From NCBI RefSeq assembly GCF_000471905.2, contig NW_006499897.1, forward strand, positions 5,560,686 to 5,624,685: a stretch of DNA of 64,000 nucleotides, given 5' to 3'. The position numbers were made by a program, and so were the translations under genes. Numbering within the stretch: the first letter of the stretch is position 1; every line of letters starts with the position of its first letter. The notes under the pieces are model-generated. The model had not been told where the DNA came from. It saw only the letters and a list, made by a program, of their open reading frames with translations, and made no database searches. Of the stretch, positions 10,479 to 22,569 are shown piece after piece. Source of the DNA: Amborella trichopoda. Lineage: Eukaryota; Streptophyta; Magnoliopsida; Amborellales; Amborellaceae.

Positions 10479-11950
10479 CTTACTACCCCTTAGTCGACTC
10501 ACTTTTGTTTGACCAGTATCCTGTTTTACTTTTTGCATTAATTTCTATGGCACTTGGGTTGTTCAACCCATTCATCCGAGTCGAGGACTTCCTTATCCCC
10601 GCACTCGCGACTGTCCCAGGGAAGCAAACTGCTCAAGCTTCCTTCCTTACTCTCCTCCTGAGTCCGGACTCATGGTCCAGCTCCCAGGTTCTCACTTGAA
10701 TCAGTGCGAGAGGGGACTTAAAAGTCCCCACCTCCTCGCTGCCTCGCCCTAGTGGACCCTCCACCAAGGCCTCTTGCATCGGTGACACATCTAACACCAC
10801 ACATAGCACACACCTTGCTGTCGGCAAGTCTCTTGCTAGTCATATTGCTGAGGCACGTCGAAAGCATCACTCTCGCGAAAAGCAAGTGAGTTGCCGCCGC
10901 TCTTGAGGTTCGTTGAAAGGCAACCCCTTATGCTCCTTCACCACCCCGAACCTCCACACTTGGAGGGTCGGCACATAGAGGCGGAGGTCCTGAGATCTTG
11001 ACCACTCGCACACATCCAAGGGCTCATGGTCCATCCACTAGAGCTGCACGTCGGGGCAACCCTCATGTTGCCTTGAGCTCACATCCAGGGCTAGGCCTTC
11101 TCAGGCCAAACCACACATGCACCATGCATTTGCTTTCCACTACCCGGGGCAGCGCTAGCTCTACGCCACCTCGAGCACATGAGGGTCAATCACTCCATCT
11201 GCCCTCCCAACACACACAGCTTTACCTTGTGAGAGATGGGCTTCTGCCTCACCCCTCATAGACACAAGCTCGTGGGTCTTGACCTCCTCAGGTCGAACCC
11301 ATTGACCGGGCCCGGGTCGAGCCCCAAGTCACCTGGATGGCTAACTCTAAAGGTGCACACGCACCGTCTTGGCAGGTTCCTTTCTGACCTCAACTCAAAC
11401 GGAGTCATGAACCAACTCCTTCCTCTATCACTCTCTAGACACCAGACAAACACTTTGAGCCTTGATACTCAAAGGTCTTCCCTAAGAGTACCATCTTGAG
11501 CCAACCTCAGGTCAGCCGTGCATATGGGCCCCACAAAGGAACTCGGGGCAACGACTTGATGTCAGATAGAGGCCTCTAGCCTTCAAGGCAGAAACCTAGG
11601 CTGCCTTCTGTCCTTGGACCCCACTCCCTGCTTCAGCTCATATACACGACCCTTGCGTGTTCGAAGAAGACGGGGCAGTCCAGGTTTCAAGCTTGGTTCT
11701 GGAGTGAAGTCCACAACCGTCTCAGGGTTAAGCAGGAGAGAGGTCTTCAGATCCTGACCAAAGAAGCCTCCAAGGTAGTCGAGGCCACCACCTTTGATGA
11801 CCTCCTGCCTCATAACCCCTTTTTCCCTCTCCAAACTCTAGGGCCTGACCGAGTCCAAGAGTATTGCTGGGTCGTCACTACTTAGAAACCACGGTCCCAA
11901 GATCGTCAAGAATCGGTCCTCACAAGATCGGCATACAAGGCTCGAGTCCA
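10479..11950 (+). other. Leader region of the gypsy element
   Basis: About 1.5 kb of GC-richer sequence lies between the primer site and gag. Ogre elements often carry an extra ORF here. The frames present (for example 10998-11261) are rich in Ser, Pro, His and Arg, have no motif, and I do not call them genes. Confidence 0.5.
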
Positions 11951-11980
11951 GTCTGGGCAGGCGAACTCCTCTAGACTGAC

Positions 11981-14125
11981 TTGCCACACACCACTCGCCA
12001 ACCTTGGCAGTCCACTATCCCACCAAACTCTGACCTTCCAGAAGAGACGGTCAGTGTCATGGTGATCAATGACCCGGGCGACGCTCAAGAGGAGCGAATG
12101 AACAAGTTCGAGGAAATGATGCAAGCCATCATTGGAAAGATGGAATGTCTAGAAGCCTTCAGATCCCCTTCTTCGATCAATTCCCCGACTAGTGAGGACA
12201 CAGTTCCTAGGCAAACTCCTCCATCAACCTCCCATGACAGTTCTACCTCCCGCGGGGTCTCGCAAATCGACAGAGATGCTATGGTGGCCCATAGCCTCAA
12301 GAACAAGGTCCCAAGCATGCAGGAGACGTCGCTCTATCAAAAGCCGTTCCCTTCATACATAGACCAAGTACCCTTCCCTCCGAACTATCAAAAGGGGAAG
12401 CTCCCCCTGTTCAACGGTACTACATCTCCGCACCAGCATACTGCTCGCTTCCAAGCGGCCTGTCAGGAGATGGCAATTGACGGACGACTCCTCCTCCAGT
12501 TCATCAAAACTCTTGAAGGGCCAGCCTTCCAGTGGTATGCTCGGCTGCCTCCCAACTCGATACACACGCTTCTACAAAGTCCAAAAGAACATGGAGACCA
12601 TCGAACTCCTCACCCTGATGCAAGACCCTGGTGAGCCGGTTGACAAGTTCATCACTCGTTGGAGAGAGTTGGCAAACTTCCATGCCACTCCCATGACCGA
12701 GAAGGAAGCGGTCTAGACCTGTATACAGAACATGCTTCCCGAGATTGCTCTACATGTCGAGGCATCCAATCCACCCTCCATGTCAGAGCTCATCTCCAAG
12801 GCAGCTCGTATTAAGGGATTATTCAAGCATCATGGAAACCCTCATCAGCAACCTGCCAGCTCAAGCTCTCGCTCCAACAGTCGGCGCAGCCAAAAGCAGT
12901 AATCAGCATGGCCGTCATTATGGCTGACACCAAAGGGGCGATTCCTCAAACCTTGGACCTTCCAAGGCACAGGCGTCTCTGGTCGGGGGCAAGCAACAAT
13001 CTTACAACAACGTCCCGCCTCCCAAAAATTCTAGGCGAAACGACTACTGGGCCCAACACCAGAATAAGGCTTATCCCTAACACAGAGTGGAAGCCTGCAC
13101 TACTTCAGCTGTTGTTGGAACAGAACATGATACAGTTGCCGGAGGCCAATACTGCAGAGTCGGCTAGGAAGGAGGTAAATGAGAAGTACTATGCCTATCA
13201 TAAGAGGGTATGCCACCCCACTTACAATTGCTATAAGGTCAATGACATGATTGAAGCCCTTATCAACAAGGGTCAGATAAAGAGCGAAGAGTTGAAGAAA
13301 GCGTTTGGGGCAACTGAGGTTTCTTACATAGTCACGATCCAAGAGGACGACGGGGCACCCACTATCCTTTATGTATTTTTCTCCATAATGCTCGAAGAAG
13401 GCCTCATCACTCCCAAGCCAGCAAGGCAGCACGAGTTTCTGCCTCTAGAAACCAAGAACCTCTGGTGCACGTATCACCACATATGAGGCCATGGCATCAG
13501 CGAATGTACTGGCTTCCACAAGCTCTTGGCAGAGAAGATGTAGTAGTACCAGGAAGTTCAAGGCAACCCAGAAGGACACCCTCAAGTCTCTCTTCCGCAT
13601 GAGCAAGAAGACCTCCTGACGCAAGCCCAAGGACGCTCTAAACTAGATCCTCTGCAGGCCCTCTTCAAGGCAATGCTCCAACAAAGCCTTGTCACTCTCA
13701 AGCCCGACAGGCAGCCCAAGTGTCGTGCCCATGGCACCAAAAAACTTTGGTGCCCATATCACCAAGTATGGGGCCACGAACTTAACGAATGCTCTGGGTT
13801 GGAAGCTATAGTCACAGAGAAAGTACAGCAAGGCCATATCGTTTGTGCGGTTCTCCCGAAATGCGTCCAAGCCGTTGCTCCCATTCCAAAGGAAGCCACA
13901 CTACTGGCCCCTCTTGAGTATGTACTAGACCCTTCAGAGCCTTCGACCTCTCAGCCTTGGAAAGTCTACCAAGGGCGGAGTAGGCTCAAATCCTTGAAAT
14001 GTGAGGGAGCCTACCAAGCTAGGGCTACTCACCAGCCTGATAGGGTGGTTCCGACACCCCCTCAAGGATCCCAAAGGAGACGGCGGGCACCTAGGTCGGT
14101 CCGCCGAAGGAATCATCCTCCTTAG
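11981..14125 (+). pseudogene. Retrotransposon Gag, broken
   Basis: The first piece (11981-12566) has a Gag N-terminal domain: LFNGTTSPHQHTARF, then GPAFQWYARLPPNSI, the hallmark of plant gypsy Gag. A frame jump and small loss near 12560-12570 lead to FYKVQKNMETIELLTLMQ and FITRWRELANF (12566-12716), where a stop follows. Downstream are three versions of a zinc-knuckle-like C-x2-H-x4-H-x4-C module: near 13187-13240 (first Cys replaced by Tyr), 13463-13510 (internal stop) and 13748-13795 (intact, WCPYHQVWGHELNEC). Gag would form the virus-like particle and bind RNA. The triplicated module in this style is seen in Tat/Ogre Gags. Several stops make the gene non-functional. Confidence 0.8.
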
Positions 14126-15029
14126 CCACCAGCTGAGGAAGAATTCCTCAGGCCCCTTCCTCCACTGCCGACTTACAAGACTTTATCCTAGACGCTGCTC
14201 GCCTTGTCCTTTCGTTCAATTAGGTAGACATCCCCGAGTCACCAACAGCTCAGGATTCCCCCAATATGGGTGACGACGCTAAAAGCACCCCACGACGGTC
14301 AAACCCGAGGCAAGACCTAAAATATCCCCCGTGCACGTCCAATTTCGGCGACAACGTAAAAAGCTGCTCGAAACGTTCTAACTTTTCTTCTCCTCCCTCC
14401 TCTTTTATTTTCTCCACAGGTGCAGCTCGACGAACTCTAAATAAAGAGTTTGGAGACACCAGCCTCACCCAGCCACAGTAGGAGCGCCTCAAAGAGATGC
14501 TAACCTAGGCGGTTGGATTCTCGACAGTCACCGACGCCCTATAAACCCGAGCAAAAATCGAGTCATCTTCAGGCTCCTGTTCCAAAGAAGCCTCCCACAT
14601 GGTGCAGATCTTGGAGGTACCAGTTAGCATGGGGCAAATGGGTCTAAGATCGGGAAAGAAGCTACAACCCACTCCTCAAATGCTTAAGGCCCTCAAGTTT
14701 CCTAGTCCCCCACTTTCCCCTAAACCTCCTCAAACCTCTGCATCTCTAACACAAGCTCGTATTACTTCCTCATCAACCCAGACTGTACCTACTGAACAAC
14801 AAAGTTAGCTGGTGTCACAAACCAAAATTCAACCAAAACCTGTTCCTAAGCCTACCCTACCCACACCAGTGATAGGATCAGGAGCACAGAAGACTAATGA
14901 GGATAAAGTGAAATACGATGTAATTGGGCACTTGAGAAAGCTTCCAGCCCTTCTAAGTATCTATGATGCCCTCCTGATATTTAGAGACTACCGTATGGCT
15001 TTGACCCGACCATTCTGAGTGGGTGCCTG

Positions 15030-15549
15030 ACAATCTCCATTTTTGAAGATGACCTTTAGTTGGGAGAAAAATTTCACAATCGCCCCCTCTTCGTGAATGG
15101 TGAAATTCACGCCTACCCTCAATCAGATCATGCTGGACAGAGGGTCAGTAGTCAACTTGATCTCAAGAAGGATCATCACCCGAATGGGATTAGGGCCTGA
15201 CGACCTCACTCCTACCCACATTATTGTGCAAGGGTTTAACCAGTCAGGATAAAAGCCAGCCGGCACAGTGCGCCTTCGTCTCAAGATCGGTGATCTCAAC
15301 GATTACGCTCAATTCCACATAATCGACGTCGATACCTCCTACAACATCCTGCTTGGTCGTCCTTGGCTTCACGAACAGGGGGTGGTTCCTTCCACACTCC
15401 ATGAATGCTTCAAGTACAACCGAGATGGAAGGCAACACACGGTCTATGCTGATAAAAGACCATTTCCCGTAGCTGAGACTCACTATGCCAACGCCAAGTA
15501 CTATTTCACAGAACTTTTAGCGTCAAAAAAGTCAAAGGATGACGATTAG
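15030..15549 (+). pseudogene. Retroviral-type aspartic protease remnant
   Basis: The active-site loop reads LDRGSVVNLI at about 15131-15160, where LD(G/S)GSSVN is usual. The conserved second half, YNILLGRPWLHE followed by VPSTLHECFKY, lies at 15340-15420. This is the protease type found after Gag in Tat/Ogre and Athila elements. It would process the Gag polyprotein. Stop codons at about 15249 and upstream, plus the Asp-Arg-Gly active site, show loss of function. RT should follow, but no RT motif is present. Confidence 0.8.
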
Positions 15550-15566
15550 ACGCCTGTGAGAGAGAC

Positions 15567-16433
15567 ATGTCTTCGTCTCATGATGATATTGAGGATCTGG
15601 GGCGAATGATCATGGAAATGTTCAAAGAAGAGGAAAGACATGGCAAGATCCTCCCCTTGATCCCTATCCACCCAAGCATACCTTGCCACCTCTCGAAGGA
15701 TATGGTATCCTCTCCTGAAGACAAAGGTTGCCCCTCTATTTCTACTATGCCAGAACAAAATGGCGAGCTAGAAGCGGTCCTCGAGGAAGCAAAACTGACA
15801 TACCAACCACCAAAAAGACAAAGCTAGAACAAAAAGACCAAAAACCCCCGAGGAAAGACAAAGCTAAAACAAAAAGACCAGCAAAAGGTCCTACATGTCC
15901 CCATCGCTCTTCTAGAAGCATAACTGACATACCAACCACCAAGGAAGGTACTCCAAGTTCCATCCTCCTTGAATAAGGGGGTCATTAGCAGCCAAAAGAA
16001 TGTCCTACACTTCTCGGGGGTTGTTGAAGAAGTACAGTTAGATAAGAGTCATCCCTTCGGCTCTCAGGAACAAGACCCCATGGTAGAACTAAGAAGTGAG
16101 GTTCGTAACCTCCAGAGCCAATTAGAGGTCATGCACATTGCTTCAAAGCACTTAAAAGTGTTTGTCCCTGAGACAAAGACTTATGATGAGCTCAAGACCA
16201 TTGCACATCGAATTGAAGCCAAAGCACCCCCAGACTGGAGCATTTACAACGAGCAGGCTCATCAAATCATGAGAACCATGAATTATGAGCCCCTCTCCTA
16301 TCAAACACTAAGGGGTGAGAAAGCAACAGCTCCCCCATTCGAGGTCATTGAAGCCACAACAGGCTGCCACAAGATGAAGCAAGGAGTGGGTTTTTCTTTG
16401 TCATCTCAAGTTATGAAAGCGAGGAAGCAATAA
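15567..16433 (+). pseudogene. Post-protease region of the gypsy element, function unknown
   Basis: Frames at 15567-15827 and 15969-16433 appear to be one broken coding region. The second has a coiled-coil-like stretch (ELRSEVRNLQSQLEV) and an IMRTMNYEPLSYQTLRGE segment that weakly recalls the G-patch-like piece between protease and RT in Ogre-type polyproteins. A short Lys/Pro-rich repeat (TYQPP at about 15812 and 15933) separates them. I do not recognise a domain with confidence. Coding ends at about 16433 and the opposite-strand gene begins to read soon after. Confidence 0.45.
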
Positions 16434-18042
16434 CATAGAAAGAATATTGAAAAGAATTGTTTCATTTACAAGTCAAAAGGGCATTACAAAATTCTTTCCT
16501 TTACAACGAAAAGAAATGAAAAAAAAAGAAAAAAAAAGGAAGAAGGCGTCATCAAAATCGATCAATTGCTTCATTGATCTTTCCCCTGTACGTTGCAGCC
16601 AATGGTTTTGGCTGTTCAATCTCGTTCTTCAGTTCTGCTACTAGCCCTGCCTCTGCTTCATCAAGGTGGTCACTTCTCCCAAAGAATGCTGGAGGGCCAA
16701 AGTGTTATAAAAAAGCACTTCATCCTTCGCTTCCCAGTCCGCAGTCTCCTTCGCCAGCTGGTCAAGCTTCTGCGTCAGCTCTAATATCTTCGCCCTCAGA
16801 GCCGTCACCTTGTGCTGACGGGCGATGGCCTCCACAACAAGGCTTGATCTCTGGGATTTCGTGGCATCCAGCTATTGCAATTGGGTGTTTACCAATTCAC
16901 TGTAGCACAAAAGAGAAGACTCCAAAGGGGGCAATCGCGAGCTTTCCAGTCGCTGCGCAGTTGCTTCTTCTTGCAGGGTTTTCACCCTCCATCCCTCCAG
17001 CTCATTGACAATGCTGTCAAAATAAGGAAGGACTTTGGGCGCATTCCCTAATGCAATCACCTTCAACTGTTGGATCGCTGCTCCAAGATCTTCAAAGGAC
17101 AGCTCCTTCAGTTTCTGGAGCTCGTCTGAAGCATCATGAGAATAACGACTGGTAGCTTGTTGAAAGAAGGCCAGGGCAATACAGCAGGAGCAACCACAAC
17201 AGGAGGACCCCTAACTATATCCAAGGTCTCAGGTTCCTCAGATTCAGGAGCAACCTCAGGTTGCTCTGGTACCTCGGCAACGACTTTCTTGCTCTGGTCC
17301 CCGGTCATGACCATGCAGGCTTAATTCTTTTATGCCTAGGAATCACAACTTCATCCTCTGCAAGCACCGCAACCGCAGCCGGGGCAAGGCTGGCCTCCTC
17401 GCTTGGAGCCACTACCTCAGTCTCAAGTTGCATCTCGATAGTCTCCTCGCTGGGGGCAGCGACCTCTCCCTGTGTCCCCTCTTCTCGAACCGTCTCCACC
17501 TTGGGAGGTTGGACACTCTTTCCCTCTCCTTCTTCGCCCTTGTCTTTCGCATCAATCATTTCGGCAACAGGCTCTCCCACAGCGCCTGCCTCCTCTACAG
17601 TCACGAGTGCCGCCTCAGGGCCCGACAAGCTTGATCCCTCAGGGTGTCCTACTTCTCCACCCCCCATAGATCTATCGCTCGAGGCAGCCGTCTCCTGCTG
17701 CTCAGATGGCGCCTCTTAAGCTCTTGGGGGTTCATCCTCTTCTATTATCATGACCTCTACCGGGGTTTCTCTTTCCTCGACAGGCACGACGACTGTCAGA
17801 ATTCCAGAGGCCCTCGCTTCCTCCGCCGCCTCGTCTCCAGCCTCATCACGACTAGCCTCATTAGCCCTGATCACTTCCATCGGGATTGACCCTCCCCTTC
17901 AGCCACAATCGGGGCAGTAGGCTCTGAGGCACTGGCTTGAACCTCTGAAGGGCCAGGAGAAAGCTCAGGTGAAGGAGAAGGCGTAACTGCAAGAGTAGAA
18001 GGTGATGGGGAAGTGACAGGAGACGCACAACCTTCCGAAGTA

Positions 18043-18400
18043 GCCGAGGTTGAGGAATCATCTCCTGGCTCGCGAACCATGGGGACCTTATGCCCTTTGC
18101 GCCCCGAGGCCTTGGTTACCTTCTGGGCTAGGGCACGAGGAGTCACTGGGGCAGTCCTCTTTTTCTCCTTTCCTTTCACTGGGTAGCCTGCTTTTTCTTC
18201 TTCGCCGGCTCGGGCGTAGCCTAGGTTGAGGAGCCGTCTCCTGGCTCGCGAACCATGGGGACCTTACGCCTCAAGGACTTGGTTGCCTTTTGGGCTAGGG
18301 CACGAGGAGTCGCTGGGGTAGTCTGCTTTTTCTCCTTTCCTTTCACCGGCTCGGGTGCAGCAGCCTACTTTTTCTTCTTCGCCAGTTCAGGCGTAGCAGC
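18043..18400. repeat. About 180-bp tandem duplication in the antisense gene
   Basis: The block beginning AGGTTGAGGAATCATCTCCT (about 18048) recurs from about 18224, sharing CTGGCTCGCGAACCATGGGG, GGGCTAGGGCACGAGGAGTC and TTTCTCCTTTCC. The copies differ by indels, so the duplication is not recent. It duplicates part of the basic/Pro-rich linker. Confidence 0.75.
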
Positions 18401-18475
18401 CTGCTTTTTCTTCTTCGCCATCTCGGGCGTAGCAGTCTTCTTTTTCTTCTTCGCCCGAAACAATCTGCTTTTTCT
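18330..18475 (-). repeat. 36-bp repeats encoding Lys-rich 12-mers
   Basis: Three to four units of about 36 bp contain CTTTTTCTTCTTCGCC on the plus strand. On the minus strand they encode repeated AKKKK(Q/T)A(A)TPE. Such basic runs could act as nuclear localisation or nucleic-acid contact segments in the PMD protein. Confidence 0.7.
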
Positions 18476-20639
18476 TCTTCCCTTTTACTGAAGTGCAGCA
18501 ACCCGCTTTCTCTTTTTCCCTTTCGTCTGCTAAGACACAACGCCCTTTGAGGTGCCAGACTTGGAAGAACTGGTGGCTAACTTGCTATGAGTGCCGCTCC
18601 CTTTTAGCTTATTCAAATCTCAGACTGGATGTCCCTCATGCCCAGGGACCTTTCGGCCTTCCTTCCATTTGAAGATAGCAGAGAGGTGGTAAAAAATACT
18701 CTTTATCTCCTTCTCCATGTTGAGAAACCTCGGCAAGGACTCATCCGTGATAGTCTGGCGAGGCCGCCCGACCACACGCCAGTCATGCGGGAAGCCTAGG
18801 GCAAGAATTTTGCCTAAGGGAGGGGTCATTGCCATCTTTCGCTACCGAATATCTTGGCTCCAGCGGCTGCCCTCCCCTTTCCAAGGGTGTTCCACCTCCC
18901 AAGACCCCTTGTTCGTGATCCTCCATCAATGCTTGTGGGCCTTGGTGGCTCGTACCCTCCTGCCAAAATAGGGCAACACATACTTATTGACCTTGGTGGC
19001 CTCCAAGCATGTGGCCCAAGCGATGCGAATGTGCCTCGGGAGCCAAATCTCCTTGAGGGTCCCCAACTCATCCTTTTTTTAGCGGGCTGCCTTGCTATGC
19101 TGCTTCTCAAAGAGTATGGAGAACGGGCACCCCTGATCCAGCCCATGCTGCCTGACGAACCGATGAGGAAAGTAGCCCTCAAGCTTCGTGCCATGATAGT
19201 GCGATAGGTAAGAAATCCTTCTCTCACACTCAACATAAACATCAATTCTTTTGGGCTGGTGAAGTCACCATCTAGATGGTGGCCCAGCTCTTCCACATAT
19301 GCACGATTTGTGAGACCTCCAACTGGGAATGCCACTCGAGTCATGTGGAGGTGGTCATTGAAGAACAAGTTGTGTGCTTGGCCGGGGGTATGGAAAACTA
19401 CCCTCTGCCAGGCATTCTTCAACAAAAACGGGCACATGCTGTCCTCCAGCTCTCGGGTTCTGAGATATGTATCTAGAAAATAAGCGTTAAGCCAGCCACA
19501 CACGAAGTGGACTGGGAAAGCAGTCTTGAAATCTCCTGAGAAGGCCTCGCCATCTTCTATGTCGTTCCCTCCTTCTTACCCTTTATACGGTCTTCCTCTG
19601 GAAATGGCTCCCATGCACTGCACAGAACAGGCTGTGCTAGCGCGTACTCCTTCCCCTGCACCATGTCATAGGCCACATACAATGTGCCAGGACGAATGAT
19701 GTCTGCCCCTCCTGGTAGGGAAAATTTTCATAAGAAGATCACTATGTAGGCCGCCAGGAAGATGTGCTCGTTCTCCTTTCACAGCACGAAAACGGGTGGA
19801 GTTTCCTTTTCTTTTCTCAGCGACGGACCAACTTCATATGTACAGCTATCGTAGAAGAACCTCACCCATTTTCTGAAAGTGGCTCGCCCACATTTGGGCT
19901 CATCATAAAGTCGCTGATAGATCACGAACAATTCTTGAAGTTCATCCGGCGGGGCTTCTTTACTTATATTCTCCCCTCCCCCCCCAAAACGACTGAGTTT
20001 GGAGGAATAAACTCGTAATACATGGTGCCCAAGAGTGGCAGCCCACCAACGAAGTGCAGGTCCATCAGCGAAATTCCTGCCTCTCCGTGACCAAGTAGCC
20101 ATTAGTTGCTAAGATGGCTCCAAGTCTCCAACAACACTTTGACCGTGTTTAAGCAAGTAGCCCGCTGAGCATTGAAGGGTGATCGGCAAAAAGGCCTGTC
20201 TCAAAGTATCCCTAAAACGCCGCAGCACATTCATGGTCCATGAGGAGTACCCCTTTAGGTATTGGTGTTCCCCTTGTGCCCTTAGGCCAGAAGACGATCA
20301 TTTCATGCCCGGGGTTTCCACCATGAGCTTGCCTAGAGTTGGCAAGCTCACATTAGAGGCTATGTTGCGGTGCAGGCAATGTAGAAGGCCTACCCCCTCC
20401 TCTATACTCACATTTCCATCATTATCTTCCCTCATCACCAGCTGAACGGGGGCGCACACAAAGGTGATGCTCAAAGGCCACTTTGGTTCACACAAGGCTT
20501 CAGTGAGCCATATTGGCTCACCTCTCACCAAGCTCTCGTCGGTGAATGCATCAGTACCAAGCTCCCCTTCTCGCTGGAGGTCCGTCATGTATGGAATGGC
20601 CCCCGAAGACTTGACCATTAGAAAAAGATGCTAGGCGGC

Positions 20640-20770
20640 CACAAAGAACTGCGTTCACTAGGGTAGGACTATCGCCGTCTATCCACTAAGATGCTATCGC
20701 CATCTGCCACCAAAAGGGGAGCGCCGCCTCTCAATCAACCCAGGGCTATCGCCGTCCCATGATCAATGCG
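20640..20770. repeat. CTATCGCCGTC motif cluster
   Basis: At least three copies of GGGCTATCGCCGTC-like motifs lie here, related to GACGGCGATACC / CTATCGCCATCC motifs in the 5' LTR (9390-9560) and the 21650-21850 repeats. Confidence 0.55.
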
Positions 20771-21649
20771 TATTAATGCCTTGCTCCAACTGTCAGCATG
20801 TGTTGTATGTTCGTCCCTTTAAATCTGGGCATGCCGCCTAACACTTGCGGCGCGGCCTGTCACCGCGCATGCGAAGGACGACCATTCGCCATCCCACGAC
20901 CCTTCATCTCTTCGACCGTTACGCCCCCCCAGCCCTTCGGGTTCCCACCAACGTTTCCCCTCCTCACCGGGAATCCACCCCCGTCAATCGGGAAACCCCT
21001 TCCCTGCCTTCCACTCGCTGCCAGAGTTAGCGAAAAACTACCGGAGTCCCCAGAAGGCTTCACTGAGACCTTGCAGATCTCCCTTCTCCTTGCTTTTCCC
21101 ACTTCAGTGAGTTCACCACCAACTCATCAGAATTCTTTTGAGTTTCCGGTGAGCCCACTGTTGTTCTCCCTTCTCCTCTGATAACCAGAGGACCTACAAA
21201 GCCCTCTGAACTCGCTGCAATCTCCCCTTCAGTAGTTGAATGACCGAAGAAGTGTTGAAACCCCAACAGGGCACCTCTGCAAATCCTGCTAAGGCCCCGA
21301 GAAGCCCTGTTCCTTGCTCAGAAAGCCTCGGCACTTCCCGAAAAGGTTCGCAACCATAGCACGAAGCTTCGTGACCTCTTGAAGCTCGCTAGAAAAGATC
21401 CTAACCGCCTATCTCTGCAAATTTTGGCCAGTAAGTTCTCGTCGGAAACCTTCGCCAAAAGCTTTGGCTCTCCCTCCCTAAAAACCCTCCACTGTTTTAC
21501 CCTTCGGTAAATCAGTAAAGTGGGGGTTTTCCCCCTTTTATATCGAGCAGTGCCGTAAACTACCCTCAAAAAATATGAAATGACGCTCTAGTCCCTAGTT
21601 CTTAGCTGCAATAAGACCAGGCCGGGGCAGGTCAAGCCCGAGGCCCGAG

Positions 21650-21850
21650 AGGGCTATCGTTGTGCCCTTCACCCAGGGGGCTATCACCTCGCGCCTTCAT
21701 CAAGGGCCATCACCGTGCGCCCTTGTCAAAGTGTCATCGCCGCGCGCCTTCGTCAAGGGCCATCGCTGCATGCCTCATCAAAAGAATTATCACTACGCGT
21801 TTTGCCAAGAGCCACTGCAGCAAGCTTCACCAAGGGGCTTAATGCCGTGT
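21650..21850. repeat. About 28-bp CpG-rich tandem repeats
   Basis: Five to six degenerate units carry AAGGGCCATCGCCG followed by CGCGCCTTCGTC. This is the first tandem block of the element's 3' non-coding region. Subterminal tandem repeats are a known feature of Ogre-type elements. Confidence 0.7.
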
Positions 21851-22029
21851 GTGCCATTTGACACTTAAAGCCACGCGCACGCCATGGCACTCTCAACTGG
21901 ACCATCGTTCTGTACTCTTAGGAAGTTCATCCCCTGCAGCACAGCCTCACTCCTCAAGGAGTCCAACCTCTAGTGACGGCTCTGCTCCCCATGGAGTCAA
22001 ATTCCCTCACCACGCCACGGTCCAATGCA

Positions 22030-22510
22030 CGACCTTAAACTGCATGGTCTGAACTATGACATTAAACTGTAGCATTGGTCTAGTTGCACGACCTTAAACT
22101 GCATTGTCCTTGTCTCATGACTCAAAACTGTACGACCACAGTCCATGCTGTATGACCTTAAACTGCACAGCCACAGTCCAAACTATATGACCTTAAACTG
22201 TAGCTAGTTGTATGGCCTTCAACTGTATAGTCCTTGTCGCACGACTCAAAACTGTACGACCACAGTTCAAACTATATGACCTTAAACTGTAGCGAAGGTC
22301 TAGTTCTACGACCTTAAACTGCATAGTCCTTGTCTCATGACTCAAAACTGTACGACCACAGTCCATGCTACATGACCTTAAACTGCACAACCATGGTCCA
22401 AACTATATGACCTTAAACTGTAGCGAAGGTATAGTTGCACTATCTTAAACTGCACGGTCCTAGCCGCAAGACTTTAAACTACACAGCCATGGTCCAAGCT
22501 ACAAGACCCT
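22030..22510. repeat. Higher-order tandem repeat, GACCTTAAACTG units
   Basis: A basic unit of about 30-40 bp with (T)ATGACCTTAAACTG repeats more than ten times. It is organised into larger units beginning CTAGTTGCACGACC-like at 22080, 22204, 22300 and 22431 (steps of about 96-131 bp). It resumes at 23110-23335 and again near 23785-23880. Confidence 0.8.
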
Positions 22511-22569
22511 AAAACTATAACGCACGACACGACAAAGGGTCCATACGCACAACTCCAATCGAGAGATAG

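Larger units (their letters stand above)
16641..20618 (-). pseudogene. Antisense gene with plant mobile domain (PMD)
   Basis: On the minus strand, opposite to gag-protease, about 4 kb reads as one broken long gene. 20618-19240 holds the PMD (aminotransferase-like plant mobile domain): a tryptophan-rich N part, GRATFRKWVRFF near 19870, FLAAYIVIFL then IIRPGTL near 19765-19690, YALAQPVL, and AFPVHFVCGWLNAYF at 19525-19480. The order and spacing match PMD proteins found in plant transposons. Then come a linker, Lys-rich 12-residue repeats (AKKKKQAATPE type, 18470-18330), an acidic Glu/Val/Ala/Pro region (17670-17300) and a coiled-coil-like C end (16835-16641). At least four stops or frame changes interrupt it. 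PMD genes are known in gypsy and Mutator elements; their role there is unknown. Upstream frames up to 21570 might include its 5' end. Confidence 0.8.

Noticed and set aside
10998-11499. Possible ORF1 upstream of gag
   Set aside because: Ogre elements can have an ORF here, but these frames are short, low-complexity and motif-free, so only the leader is annotated.
17261-17719. 152-codon plus-strand frame, rich in Ser/Ala/Thr
   Set aside because: It is the complement of the acidic Glu/Val/Pro-rich part of the antisense gene; the minus-strand reading fits flanking pieces better.
18854-19207. 117-codon plus-strand frame
   Set aside because: It lies opposite the antisense PMD gene and has no motif.
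19240-20618. The antisense region as a host aminotransferase
   Set aside because: PMD is called aminotransferase-like only by distant resemblance. It lacks a PLP-lysine motif and lies inside a retrotransposon.
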